Source of the DNA: Actinopolyspora biskrensis
GTDB taxonomy: Bacteria; Actinomycetota; Actinomycetes; Mycobacteriales; Pseudonocardiaceae
Reading direction: 5' to 3'
Length of the DNA: 64,000 nt
NCBI RefSeq assembly: GCF_013408175.1
Contig: NZ_JACBYW010000004.1
Span: 257,583 to 321,582, forward strand
Made by a program: the position numbers and the translations under genes. Position 1 is the stretch's first letter; each line of letters begins with the position of its first letter. Below are positions 52,012 through 60,981 of this stretch, piece after piece. The notes beneath the pieces were generated by a model. The model was not told where the DNA came from, searched no databases, and worked only from the letters and a program-made list of their open reading frames with translations.

Positions 52012-52956
52012 ATGACAAGACCACCCATCGAGGTCGAGCACGTCAGCAAGGAGTTCGGCAAGTTCAGGGCACTGGACGACGTGAGTCTGCAGGTGCCGCG
52101 GGGATCGGTGCTGGGGCTGCTGGGGCACAACGGCGCGGGCAAGACCACGCTGGTCAACATCCTGAGCACCCTGTCACCGCCGACGAGGGGGACGGCGCGC
52201 GTGGCGGGCCACGACGTGGTCCGGGAGAGCAGGAGCGTCTGTTCCCGCATCGGCCTGACCGGACAGTTCGCCGCGGTCGACGAACAACTGTCCGGAATGG
52301 ACAACCTGGTGCTCGTGGCCAGGCTGCTGGGGGCGGGCAAACGCGCGGCCAAGAACCGCGCCGAGGAACTGCTCGAACTGTTCGAACTGACCGAGGCGGC
52401 CAAGCGGCCCGCGCGCAACTACTCCGGCGGTATGCGGCGCAGGCTGGACCTGGCCGCCAGTCTCGTCGGGCACCCGGACGTGATCTTCCTGGACGAGCCG
52501 ACCACGGGGCTGGACCCGTCCAGCCGCATGGGGTTGTGGCGGATCGTGGAGAACCTGGTCGGCGACGGGACCACGGTGCTGCTGACCACGCAGTACCTCG
52601 ACGAGGCCGACAGGCTCGCCGATTCCATCACCGTGCTGTCCAGCGGGCAGGTCGTCGCCTCGGGAACGGCCGAGGAGCTCAAGGCCGAGGTGGGGCAGCG
52701 GACCGCCACCGCGACGCTGGCCGACCCCGCCGACGCGGAGCGGGCCGTGAACGCGCTGAGCGCGAGCGGGATGAGCCCGGTGCACGACGCGGAACGGCAC
52801 GTGATCACCACGCCCGTGGCCGCCTCGCACGAGCTCGCCGTGGTCGTACGCGCGCTGGACGAGGCCGGCATCGAGGTGAGCGGGCTCGGACTGGGCGAAC
52901 CGACTCTGGACGACGTCTACCTGACCCTGGCCAACTCCGCGCACCAGGCGGCGTGA
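52012..52956 (+). CDS. Daunorubicin-resistance-type ABC transporter ATP-binding protein (DrrA-like)
   Basis: 314 aa. Walker A GHNGAGKTT near 40, signature YSGGMRRRLDLAASL, Walker B VIFLDEPTTGLDP, and the H-loop (here TTQYLDEADRLAD, with Gln in the usual place). The C-terminal 80 residues are the DUF4162 domain with LGEPTLDDVYL, typical of DrrA. It powers drug efflux together with the next permease. ATG follows AGAAGGA. Confidence 0.95.
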   Translation: MTRPPIEVEHVSKEFGKFRALDDVSLQVPRGSVLGLLGHNGAGKTTLVNILSTLSPPTRGTARVAGHDVVRESRSVCSRIGLTGQFAAVDEQLSGMDNLVLVARLLGAGKRAAKNRAEELLELFELTEAAKRPARNYSGGMRRRLDLAASLVGHPDVIFLDEPTTGLDPSSRMGLWRIVENLVGDGTTVLLTTQYLDEADRLADSITVLSSGQVVASGTAEELKAEVGQRTATATLADPADAERAVNALSASGMSPVHDAERHVITTPVAASHELAVVVRALDEAGIEVSGLGLGEPTLDDVYLTLANSAHQAA

Positions 52957-52975
52957 CACGACGATCGGAAGGCAC

Positions 52976-53818
52976 ATGACCACTACACTGACCGCCCCTC
53001 GGGACAGAGCCGGGGGAACGGAGCACGAGCGCCGCCACTGGCACGGCGCGAACGTCTGGACCCAGATCACGGTCCTCACCGGCAGGTCCCTGCGTGCGGT
53101 GCTCCGCGATCCGCGGATAGTCGTATTCAGCCTGTTACAGCCGTTGATCATGCTGACGTTGTTCAGCCAGGTCTTCGGCAAGGCGCTGATGGGCAGCATC
53201 GCCTCCCAGACGGACAGCTACATCAACTACCTGATGCCCGCGATCCTGGTGACCACGGGGATCGGGGCCTCCCTGCAGTCCGGCGTCGGGCTGATCACCG
53301 ATATGAAGAACGGTGTGCTGGGCAGGTTCCGGGCGCTGCCCATCCGGCTCGGCACGGTGCTGGTGGCGCGCAGCCTGGCCGACCTGTTCCGCACCGCCGT
53401 GCAGCTCGTGGTCCTGCTGCTGGCGGCGACCGTGCTGTTCGGTTTCGCGCCGGAGGGCGGGCTCGCGGGCACGGTCAGCGCGTGGCTGCTCGCGCTGCTC
53501 GTCAGCTGGTCGTTGACCTGGGTCTTCCTCGCCATCGCCTCCTGGGTGCGCAAGGAGGAGGTGATGCAGAGCGTGGGCTTCCTGGCGATGTTCCCGCTGA
53601 TGTTCGCCTCCAGCGCGTTCGTCCCGCTGGACGCGTTGCCCGGCTGGCTGCGGATCGTGGCCCGGGTCAACCCGCTCACCTACGCCGTCGACGCCTCCCG
53701 CGACCTCTGCCTGGCACTGCCCGTGGGAAGCGGGGTCTGGTCCGCCCTGGGAACCAGTGTGCTGCTGCTCGTGATCGGCGCCGTGTTCGCGGTCAGAGGA
53801 TTTCGCCGTCCCCTGTGA
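52976..53818 (+). CDS. ABC-2 transporter permease (DrrB-like)
   Basis: 280 aa, six membrane helices. A cytoplasmic N-terminus is followed by QITVLTGRSLRAVLRDPRI, the conserved entry helix of DrrB. The segment NYLMPAILVTTGIGASLQSGVGLITDMKNGVLGRFRALPI is characteristic of the family, as is FPLMFASSAFVPLDALPGWLR. It forms the export channel for the DrrA ATPase, 19 bp upstream. A GTG overlaps its stop. Confidence 0.95.
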   Translation: MTTTLTAPRDRAGGTEHERRHWHGANVWTQITVLTGRSLRAVLRDPRIVVFSLLQPLIMLTLFSQVFGKALMGSIASQTDSYINYLMPAILVTTGIGASLQSGVGLITDMKNGVLGRFRALPIRLGTVLVARSLADLFRTAVQLVVLLLAATVLFGFAPEGGLAGTVSAWLLALLVSWSLTWVFLAIASWVRKEEVMQSVGFLAMFPLMFASSAFVPLDALPGWLRIVARVNPLTYAVDASRDLCLALPVGSGVWSALGTSVLLLVIGAVFAVRGFRRPL

Positions 53819-53841
53819 ACGCAGGGAAATCGATCGGGAAG

Positions 53842-55050
53842 ATGATGCGCAAACATTTCGTTTTCGTGAGCATGCCCGCGTACGGGCACGTCAATCCGTC
53901 GCTCGCGCTCGTCGAGGAACTCGTTCGACGGGGCCACCGGGTCAGCTACGCCACCGGCTCGGACATGGTTCCCGCCGTGCGAGCCGCCGGTGCCGAACCC
54001 GTTCCGGTGCCGATGGAGCAACCCTCCGCGCCCCCGGGGGACGGGGCGCTGACCCCGGAGGCGATGGCCCCGATGATGGAGAAGTTCCTGGAGGGGACGC
54101 GGGAGACGTTGCCGAGGTTGTCGGAGCACTTCGCCGACGAGCACGTCGACGCGGTCTGCGCGGACTCCGCCACCCCGGCGGGACGTGTGTTCGCGAAGAA
54201 GCTCGGAGTCCCGAACGTGGCCCTGGTGCCGACCCACGCCGGCAACGAGGAGTTCTCGATGCGGGCGGAGTTCATGAAGCGGGCGCCGCAGGACTTCGAC
54301 CAGAACCATCCGGTGCTGCGGGACTTCGCCGAACGGATGAGCGAACTCGCCGCGCAGCACGGTGTCGAGCTCGGGGTCGAGTCGATGATGGCCGAGCCAG
54401 GGGGCGCGTTGAACCTCGTGTTCATTCCGCGGGAGTTCCAGTTCCACGCGGACAGCTTCGACGACCGGTTCGCCTTCCTCGGGCCGTTGCTGGGCGGCCG
54501 GGCCGAACGTGAGCAGTGGAAGCCCCGGCGGACGGACCGGCCGCTGCTGTTCGTCTCGCTGGGGACCATCTTCCACGGTCATCTGGAGTTCTACCGGACC
54601 TGCATCGAGGCGTTCGCCGACACCGGTTGGCAGGTGGCGATGTCCATCGGCGACCGGGTGAGCCCGGAAGAGCTGGGGGAGGTCCCCGAGAACTTCGAGG
54701 TGCGCCCTCGCTTCCCCCAGACGGCCGTGCTGCGGCACGCCGCCGTGTTCCTCTCGCACGCGGGGATGAACTCCACGATGGAGGCCCTCTCCTACGGGGT
54801 TCCGCTCGTCACGGCTCCCCGGATGGTGGAGCAGGAGATGAACGCCGAGCGGGTTCGCGACCTGAACTTCGGCGGGAAACTCGAGGAGGCCGAGCTGACC
54901 GACTCGGCGCGACTGCGTGAGCGGGTCGAAGAGGTGGCCGCGAACGAGGAGATCACCAAGGCCGTGGGCGAGATGTGCGAGACCATCCGCGGGTACGGCG
55001 GGGCCGTCGCGGGTGCGGACGCGATCGAGGCGTACCTCGAGAACTCGTGA
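53842..55050 (+). CDS. MGT-family macrolide-type glycosyltransferase (GT1)
   Basis: 402 aa. The GT1 N-terminal motif MPAYGHVNPSLALVEELVRRGH is at 9-30, and the donor motif reads FLSHAGMNSTMEALSYGVPLVTAPRMVEQEMNAERV. Similar enzymes (OleD/OleI, Mgt) transfer glucose from UDP-glucose to macrolides and inactivate them. Position after DrrAB suggests resistance or self-protection: inactivation by glycosylation plus export. ATG at 53842 or 53845; a GTG at 53815 overlaps the permease stop. Confidence 0.9.
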   Translation: MMRKHFVFVSMPAYGHVNPSLALVEELVRRGHRVSYATGSDMVPAVRAAGAEPVPVPMEQPSAPPGDGALTPEAMAPMMEKFLEGTRETLPRLSEHFADEHVDAVCADSATPAGRVFAKKLGVPNVALVPTHAGNEEFSMRAEFMKRAPQDFDQNHPVLRDFAERMSELAAQHGVELGVESMMAEPGGALNLVFIPREFQFHADSFDDRFAFLGPLLGGRAEREQWKPRRTDRPLLFVSLGTIFHGHLEFYRTCIEAFADTGWQVAMSIGDRVSPEELGEVPENFEVRPRFPQTAVLRHAAVFLSHAGMNSTMEALSYGVPLVTAPRMVEQEMNAERVRDLNFGGKLEEAELTDSARLRERVEEVAANEEITKAVGEMCETIRGYGGAVAGADAIEAYLENS

Positions 55051-55428
55051 CGGAGCTTTGCGTGCGTGGTCGGCTAGCCGTCACGTGAGTCGGCGCCCTG
55101 CTGCGTCGGGCCGCTCTTGAGTAGCGGCCTACGCGGCGAGCGGCCCGGCCTGGCAATGCATCCGACTCACGCGCCGGAGCTCCTCGTCCTGCTCGGGCTG
55201 AAGCACCCGCGTCGGGCGGAGCCTTCTGCCGGGAGTTCCCGGCGGGAGTTCGACGGCTCGGTTCGCTCGGGTGGTTGCGTAGGCTCGGAGCCCTGGGTTG
55301 AACGGAAGCCTTGCGCCGGAAGTTCCTGACCTCGCGGCAGTTCCGACTGCTCGGGTGGGGGAAAGCGGCCGCGCCGCCTGACCGGACGGGAGGGCGCCGG
55401 GCCCGGAGCGGCCCGGCGCCGAGCGGTC
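55051..55428. other. Gap filled by a repeat copy
   Basis: The 378 bp between the glycosyltransferase and ABM genes are almost entirely repeat copy C. No additional gene was seen. Confidence 0.6.
55056..55388 (+). repeat. Dispersed structured repeat, copy C (longest)
   Basis: About 330 bp. Outer stem GTGAGTCGG (55085-55093) and CCGACTCAC (55162-55170). Middle stem here is GGGCCGCTC (55108-55116) with GAGCGGCCC (55138-55146), different bases from copies A and B but still fully paired. The tail contains a partial internal duplication (GAGCCTTCTGCCGGGAGTTCC and AAGCCTTGCGCCGGAAGTTCC) and ends in the CTGCTCGGGTGG/GGCCGCGCCGC block shared with copy B. Confidence 0.85.
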
Positions 55429-55761
55429 TCAGCTCTCCGAGTCCACGGCCATCTCACCGAGCCGGGACCAGTCGTCCTGCTGCACCGGAGTGTTGATCAC
55501 CCGCGGCGTTTCCGCCAGGTGGGGCGGGAGGGTCCGCTGGGCGGTCTTGAAGTGCTCGGACTGCACGTGTGCGGCTCCGGCGTCCTCGTCGCGGAAGGCC
55601 TCGAGCAGAACGTACTCGTTCGGGTCCTCGAGGCTGCGCGACCAGTCGAACCACAAGCAGCCCTCTTCCGCACGCGTCGCCTCGGTGAAATCGCGTGCGA
55701 TCTCGGGCCACCGGTCCGCGTGTTCGGGAAGAACGCGGAACTTGACGGCGATGAAGATCAT
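55429..55761 (-). CDS. Antibiotic biosynthesis monooxygenase (ABM/YgiN-like) domain protein
   Basis: 110 aa, one ferredoxin-like ABM domain: IFIAVKFRVLPEHADRWPEIARDF... EEGCLWFDWSRSLEDPNEYVLLEAFRDEDAGAAHVQSEHF. Such dimeric proteins act as small quinone- or polyketide-modifying monooxygenases or as general stress proteins. The His in QSEHF is typical. ATG with GGGGAGTTTCG upstream. It is a single-gene unit; the neighbouring glycosyltransferase cassette is separated by the repeat. Confidence 0.88.
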   Translation of the reverse strand: MIFIAVKFRVLPEHADRWPEIARDFTEATRAEEGCLWFDWSRSLEDPNEYVLLEAFRDEDAGAAHVQSEHFKTAQRTLPPHLAETPRVINTPVQQDDWSRLGEMAVDSES

Positions 55762-56302
55762 CGAAACTCCCCTGTGGTTGTTCGGTCCGGACTCTTCGGC
55801 CGGATTCCTGTTCGGAGACCGGTGGTGGGCGGTGAACCGGTGCCGGAGCCGTGCTCCGGGGCGCGTCGTGGCGTCGCCGGGGCGGTCTTCCCGCCTGGTG
55901 GGTGGTCCCGCCGCGCGGCTGCCCGGGGCGACTCGTCCGGGGCGGGTTCGACGACCGGCCGGGAAACGGTCTCCGCAACAGGCTAGGAGATCGATCCACG
56001 GCCACGTTTCGACGGGGAGGCAACATGTGATCCGTGCCGATCCGACTTACCGCCGCCCCGCACCGGTGGCCCGCACCGCCCGCGTCCGCCTCCCGGAGCC
56101 GGCGCGACCGCGCACACGCGCGCCGGGGGAGTGAGCACATTCGTCCGCCGGCTCGGATTCGCGTGCGGCCGCCGTTGCCGCGACCATAGGGACAGCGCAC
56201 GACCTGTGCGACTCGCCGTGCGCCCCGGGAGGCCGGTGGTGGCCGAGCGGCCTCGAACGGGGGGGGGACGGCCGGAAACCGGCGCGATGGGCGGATGGTG
56301 AC
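55762..56302. other. 540-bp divergent intergenic region with a G9 tract
   Basis: Between the ABM gene (leftward) and the SDR gene (rightward). It contains nine consecutive G at 56259-56267, close to the SDR start. No frame has protein-like composition and no clear dyad was found. Confidence 0.55.
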
Positions 56303-57820
56303 ATGCTGTGTCTGGTGGCGGGTGCCAGCGGTTACATCGGGGGCAGGTTGGTGCCACGACTGCTGCGAGCCGGGCACCGGGTGCGCTGCGTCGCACGCGA
56401 TCCCGGAAAGCTGCGTGACGTCCCCTGGCGCGACGCGGTCGAAGTCGTCGAGGGCGACGTGCTCGACCGGGACTCCATGGCCGCCGCGTGCCGCGATGTG
56501 GACGTGCTGTACTACCTGGTGCACTCGATGTCGGAAACCGGCTTCGCGGCCAAGGACCGCCGCGCGGCGCTGTGCACCTCGCAGGCCGCTCGCGAGTCCG
56601 GCGTCGGCCGGATCGTCTACCTCGGCGGCATACACCCGGACGACGGTGACCTGTCCGAGCACCTGGGCTCCCGGGCCGAGGTCGCGGAGATCTTCCTGCG
56701 CAGCGGGGTGCCGACGGTGACACTGCAGGCCGCGGTGATCATCGGTTCGGGCTCGGCGAGCTTCGAGATGCTGCGGTACCTGACCGAGCGCCTGCCGATC
56801 ATGATCACTCCCAGGTGGGTGCGCAACCGGGTACAGCCCATCGCCGTGCGCGACGTGCTGCACTACCTCGTCGCCGTGGCGCGGCTCCCGGCCGGGATCA
56901 ACCGCGCCTTCGACATCGGTGGGCCGGGTGTGCTCACGTACGCGGAGATGATGCGGCGCTACGCCGCCGTCGCGGGGCTGCCCCGCCGCGTCATGTTCCC
57001 GGTCGGGGTGTTGTCCCCGAGGCTGAGCTCGTACTGGATCAACATCGTCACCCCGGTGCCGAAGAGCATCGGCGGTCCCCTCATCGAGTCGCTGGTTCAC
57101 GAGGCGGTCCGCGGCGAGCACGACATCGACGATCACGTCGCGAAACCGGAAGGCGGGCTCATCGGCTACGACCGCGCGGTCGAGCTGGCCCTCCACAGGA
57201 TTCGACACGCCCAGGTCGAGACCCGCTGGTCGGACGCCTCACCCGCCGAGGCGCCCGCCGAGCCGCTGCCCTCGGACCCGGACTGGGCGGGCGGTAGCGC
57301 CTATGCGGACACGCGGGTGTGGCACAGCGATGTTCCGGCCTCCAGCGTGTGGCGCGTGGTCGAGAGCATCGGTGGCGGGAACGGCTGGTACTCGCTCCCG
57401 CTCGCGTGGGCCACGCGCGGTTGGGCCGACCGGCTGATCGGTGGGGTCGGACTGCGCCGCGGCCGGCGCGACCCGGTTCGCCTGCGAACCGGTGAGGCCC
57501 TGGACTGGTGGCGCGTCGAGGAGATCGACGAGGGGAGGCTGCTGCGCCTGCGCGCGGAGATGAAGCTCCCCGGTCAGGCGTGGCTGGAGCTCGGGGTCAC
57601 CCCGACGGAGTCCGGCGGGGCGCTCTACCGGCAACGGGCCGTCTTCGTGCCGCGCGGTTTGGCCGGGCACGTCTACTGGTGGTCGATCGCCCCGTTCCAC
57701 TCCTTGGTCTTCGGCGGGATGGGGCGCAACGTTGTGCGCACCGCCGCCGGAGTGCGCCCTACCGCTGGAGGAGTTCCCGGCGGGAGCTCCACGGCACCGC
57801 GGCGTCCGCCGACACGCTGA
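56303..57820 (+). CDS. SDR-type NAD(P)-binding protein fused to DUF2867
   Basis: 505 aa. Residues 1-300 are an atypical short-chain dehydrogenase: VAGASGYIGGRLV Rossmann glycines, YYLVHSMSE, VGRIVYLGGI. Residues 325-490 are DUF2867 (a START-like fold; RVWHSDVPASSVWRVVESIGGGNGWY). The fusion is common in actinobacteria; substrates are unknown. The last 30 residues are Pro/Gly/Arg-rich. ATG at 56303. The G9 tract upstream could vary in length between cells. Confidence 0.88.
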   Translation: MLCLVAGASGYIGGRLVPRLLRAGHRVRCVARDPGKLRDVPWRDAVEVVEGDVLDRDSMAAACRDVDVLYYLVHSMSETGFAAKDRRAALCTSQAARESGVGRIVYLGGIHPDDGDLSEHLGSRAEVAEIFLRSGVPTVTLQAAVIIGSGSASFEMLRYLTERLPIMITPRWVRNRVQPIAVRDVLHYLVAVARLPAGINRAFDIGGPGVLTYAEMMRRYAAVAGLPRRVMFPVGVLSPRLSSYWINIVTPVPKSIGGPLIESLVHEAVRGEHDIDDHVAKPEGGLIGYDRAVELALHRIRHAQVETRWSDASPAEAPAEPLPSDPDWAGGSAYADTRVWHSDVPASSVWRVVESIGGGNGWYSLPLAWATRGWADRLIGGVGLRRGRRDPVRLRTGEALDWWRVEEIDEGRLLRLRAEMKLPGQAWLELGVTPTESGGALYRQRAVFVPRGLAGHVYWWSIAPFHSLVFGGMGRNVVRTAAGVRPTAGGVPGGSSTAPRRPPTR

Positions 57821-58243
57821 TCGCGCGTGAAGGCGGGGAGAGGGCGCGTCCGGAGGATCAGCGGGGTCCCGCCCGGGCGGGAGTCCTGCTCGACGGCGAC
57901 GCGCGGGAACGGTGTCGCCGGTGCTGCCGCCCATCGGCCGCGGAAGGCGGCCGCTCCGTCGGGCCGCGCTACCCGGACCCCGTCGTCGATCACGCGCACG
58001 AGTGCCAGGAGGACTCGACCCGCTACGGGGAGATCAGAGAATCGTGATCGACGCCGAGAGCGGGCGGTGAGGTTTCCGCCGAGGCGGCAGCTGGTGACCG
58101 TGGCCCCCGGGGACGATCACCGCCCGGCAAACCGTCGACGCCGGCGTGGAGCGGAGCTCCCACCACGCGGGCGAGCCGCTCGGCGACCCGGCCGGGTCGC
58201 CGAGCGGTCCGGCACGAGACGTTTCGGTGCCTGGCGCGGAGCG
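57821..58243. other. 423-bp convergent gap with a strong hairpin
   Basis: Between the SDR-DUF2867 and NlpC/P60 genes, which face each other. It contains a CCCGCCCGGGCGGG palindrome near 57890 and a very strong dyad at 58176-58207. No gene-like frame was seen. Confidence 0.55.
58176..58207. terminator. Perfect 32-bp palindrome (terminator)
   Basis: Sixteen-base perfect arms starting CCGCTCGGCGACCCGG with no spacer, 36 bp beyond the NlpC/P60 stop. As RNA it would form a hairpin limited only by the minimal loop. Probably the terminator for the convergent genes. Confidence 0.75.
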
Positions 58244-59278
58244 TCAGCCGACCATGCGGCGAACCGAGTGGACGTCACCGATGTCCCGGTAGTTCTCCAC
58301 TTTGACGTCCTGCCCCTCGGTCGGAGCGTGTACGACCTTGCCGTTGCCGATGTACAGCCCGTTGTGGCTGGCCGAGGAGTAGTAGAAGACCACGTCACCC
58401 GGACGGAGCTGGGAGGTGGAAACGGACCTCCCCTCGTCGATCTGGGTCCTGGTGGAAGCGGGCAGGGAGATACCGGCCTGTTCGTAGGACCACTGCACCA
58501 GACCGGAGCAGTCGAACCGGTTCGGCCCCTTGGCGCCCCACACGTAGGGAGATCCCTGCTTGCCCAGCGCGGCGTTCACGGCCGTGGTGGCCGCGCCCGT
58601 GCCCCCGATGGAGCCGACGTCCTCGGAGCCACCGCCCGCGAAGTCCTCCTTCTCCTGCTGGGAGAGGTTCTCGTACTGTCTTTTGACCTCGGCGATCCGC
58701 TCGTCCATGGCCGCTTTGCGCTCGGCGATCTCGTTCTCGAGACGGGCGGCCTCGGTTTCGGCCTTCGCGGCGGCGTCACGTGCCTCCCGTGCGCGTCGCT
58801 CGGCTTTCTCGGCCTTCTCGGTGGCCCGGGCCACCGTGTCGACCGTCGTGTCGTAATCCCCGGCAAGCTTCCGCAGAACCGAGACCCTGTCGAGGTACTC
58901 GTCGGGATTCTCACTGGTCAACAGCGCGGACAACTCGCTCCGGTCCGCTCCGCGGTAGGAGGCCGCCGTCAGCGCGTCGACCTCCTCGCGCAATGCGCCT
59001 TCCTCGGAGCGTGCCTCGGAGGCACGTCCGGAGGCCTTCTTCGCCGCGGCTTCCGCTCGGGCGAGCTCGGCCTCGCGGGCCTTGTGCCGGTCCTCGGCCG
59101 ATTTGTAGTCCTCGGTGAGCACTTCGGCCTCGCGGGTGAGCTCGCGGAGCTGTTGAGCCGCTTCGGAGGAGGTGTCCGGATCGGGGGCCGCGCTCGCGGG
59201 AGCTCCACCGGCTCCGAGCAGGACGGCGACCACCGTCGCCGTGACGGCGTGCGAACGCCTGGACCGGAAGGGGGGCAT
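58244..59278 (-). CDS. NlpC/P60 peptidoglycan endopeptidase (RipA-like)
   Basis: 344 aa. A signal peptide ends near ASA|APDPD (residue 30). Residues 35-210 are a long coiled coil (EAEVLTEDYKSAEDRHKAREAEL...). A Gly/Ser linker precedes NlpC/P60 (235-344) with Cys257 in FDCSGLVQWSY, His305 in SSASHNGLYIG and the third residue near His317. It cleaves the D-Glu to diaminopimelate bond in cell-wall peptides, probably at division. The coiled coil may dock it to a membrane or regulator. ATG start; 157 bp of promoter upstream. Confidence 0.94.
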   Translation of the reverse strand: MPPFRSRRSHAVTATVVAVLLGAGGAPASAAPDPDTSSEAAQQLRELTREAEVLTEDYKSAEDRHKAREAELARAEAAAKKASGRASEARSEEGALREEVDALTAASYRGADRSELSALLTSENPDEYLDRVSVLRKLAGDYDTTVDTVARATEKAEKAERRAREARDAAAKAETEAARLENEIAERKAAMDERIAEVKRQYENLSQQEKEDFAGGGSEDVGSIGGTGAATTAVNAALGKQGSPYVWGAKGPNRFDCSGLVQWSYEQAGISLPASTRTQIDEGRSVSTSQLRPGDVVFYYSSASHNGLYIGNGKVVHAPTEGQDVKVENYRDIGDVHSVRRMVG

Positions 59279-59435
59279 TCGGGGCTCCTGATGCTTCGCT
59301 CGTCGTCGGGGGACTCACACGGCACCGTATAAGGAAGCGTATGAGATTCACGTACCACCGGCCGCGGTGCGGTGGTCGCCGACCTTCGCTCACCGTGCGG
59401 ACCGACGACCGGTGATCGCGTCCGGGAGGCGGTGT

Positions 59436-60218
59436 TCACCCACCGAGCGCTGTGGGGGCGAACACGGCCGCGAGCGCCACCCCGGCGGCCACGGTCAGCA
59501 CTACGCGGGCGAACCACTCGCGCACGAGCCGCGCGGGTAGTCGCGCGGTGAGAGTACCCGCCAGCACCGAAACCACCAGTGCCGTTCCGGCGAAGGCGCC
59601 GAGCAGTCCGTAGTCGAGCTGCACCGCCCCCGCGTGCGCGATCAGCCCCACCGTCGAGTTGGCGGCGACCACCACGAGCGAGGTCGCCACGGCGGCTTGG
59701 GGACCGACCCCGAGCAGTGTCGTCAGCGCGGGGACCACGACGAATCCGCCTCCGACCCCGAAGAGTCCGGTCAGCACCCCGACCAGGGCCCCGGCGCCGA
59801 TCGACTTCGGCAGGCAGCTGCGCCAGTCGATCCCGCCCTCGACGGTTCGACACGCCCCGCCCCGCTCTTCGCCGCTGCGCAGCATCCGCAGGGCCACGAC
59901 GGCCATGAGCGCCGCGAACGCGAGCAGCAGCCATCGCTGGGGGATCAGCTGTCCCAGGGCGGTGCCGCCGAAAGCCGCCGGTGCGCCCGCCACGGCGAAC
60001 ACCGCTGCGATCGGCCACCGCACTCGGACGCGTCGGGCGCGGGGCAGCAGGCCACCCAGCGACGAGACCGCCACCACGGCGAGCGAGGTGGGGATCGCGA
60101 TCCGCAGCGGCAGTCCTGCGCCGTAGACGAGCGCCGGGACGGCCAGCACGGCCCCTCCGGCTCCGAGCGAACCGAGCGCCAAGCCGATGACCACCCCGAA
60201 GACGGCTGCCAGGATCAT
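59436..60218 (-). CDS. TauE/SafE-family sulfite exporter
   Basis: 260 aa with about eight membrane helices. The two TauE half-repeats begin GVVIGLALGSLGAGGAVLAVPALVY and GVLTGLFGVGGGFVVVPALTTLLG. The family exports sulfite or related organosulfur anions. ATG follows AAGGAGAAG. It is the last gene of the leftward CstR-MBL-rhodanese-TauE set, so it probably exports the sulfite made from persulfide oxidation. Confidence 0.92.
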   Translation of the reverse strand: MILAAVFGVVIGLALGSLGAGGAVLAVPALVYGAGLPLRIAIPTSLAVVAVSSLGGLLPRARRVRVRWPIAAVFAVAGAPAAFGGTALGQLIPQRWLLLAFAALMAVVALRMLRSGEERGGACRTVEGGIDWRSCLPKSIGAGALVGVLTGLFGVGGGFVVVPALTTLLGVGPQAAVATSLVVVAANSTVGLIAHAGAVQLDYGLLGAFAGTALVVSVLAGTLTARLPARLVREWFARVVLTVAAGVALAAVFAPTALGG

Positions 60219-60405
60219 CACTTCTCCTTCGGGGAGCGCACCGGTCGGACACCGCGGGCGCGCTCGGGTGGCGGAATCCTCCGGGCCTTCCCCGCCCGAG
60301 GAGGAAGTCCGCTCCCGGGGCACGCGGCGGGTTCCGCTCGAGCGACTTCGCGAACCGTTCCGAACCGGGCGGTGCGGGGACGAGCGACCGTCCGGAGTGC
60401 TCCGT

Positions 60406-60981
60406 TCAGCTGCCGGAACTCCTCGGGGGATGCCGGTCGGTCAGGGTGCCGAGCAGTTCGGGGGCCTCGTTCCGGGGTGTGCGGTTGTGCGGCAGCAGTT
60501 CGAGCAGTCGGGCCATGGCGCAGGTGTTGCTGACGGCGGCGAAGGTCAGCCCGGCGCCGACGAAGCCGGCGAGCCACTTCAGCGGGCGGAAGACGGCGCT
60601 GCCCACCACGCCGAGCAGCACCAGTGAGCCCGCCACCAGCCGGACCTGCCTTTCCATGGACCAGGTGCCGGAACCGTGCTCGACGGGAGCGCCGTGTCCC
60701 TGCCAACCGCCCAGACCGCCGCGCAGCACTCGGGCCTGGGTGAGTCCGGCCGACTCCAGCAGTTCGCGCGCTTGTTCGGCTCGGTTGCCGGAGGCGCACA
60801 CGAGCACCACCGGGTCCTCGTGGGCGGCGGCCAGTTCGGAGCTGTGCTCGCGCAACAGGTCCAGCGGCACGTTGTGTGATCCGGGGATGTGTTCGGTGGT
60901 GAACTCGCCCGGGGTGCGCACGTCGATGAGGCGAGTGCGCGGGTTCGTCCCGGTCAGCTCACGAACCGCTGGTGTGTCCAT
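60406..60981 (-). CDS. Rhodanese-DUF2892 membrane protein
   Basis: 191 aa. Residues 1-95 are a rhodanese domain with the active loop VLVCASGNRAEQARELL (Cys in CASGNRA). Residues 110-160 are two hydrophobic segments of DUF2892 (VRLVAGSLVLLGVVGSAV, FVGAGLTFAAVSNTCAMARLL). This fusion occurs in sulfide/persulfide operons where it moves sulfane sulfur at the membrane. ATG with GGAGAAGAGAAG upstream. Confidence 0.92.
   Translation of the reverse strand: MDTPAVRELTGTNPRTRLIDVRTPGEFTTEHIPGSHNVPLDLLREHSSELAAAHEDPVVLVCASGNRAEQARELLESAGLTQARVLRGGLGGWQGHGAPVEHGSGTWSMERQVRLVAGSLVLLGVVGSAVFRPLKWLAGFVGAGLTFAAVSNTCAMARLLELLPHNRTPRNEAPELLGTLTDRHPPRSSGS

Noticed and set aside
57827-59332. 501-codon plus-strand frame opposite the NlpC/P60 gene
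   Set aside because: Arg-rich and then His/Gly/Leu-rich antisense sequence with no motif. The minus-strand NlpC/P60 gene has a signal peptide and a catalytic Cys-His pair.
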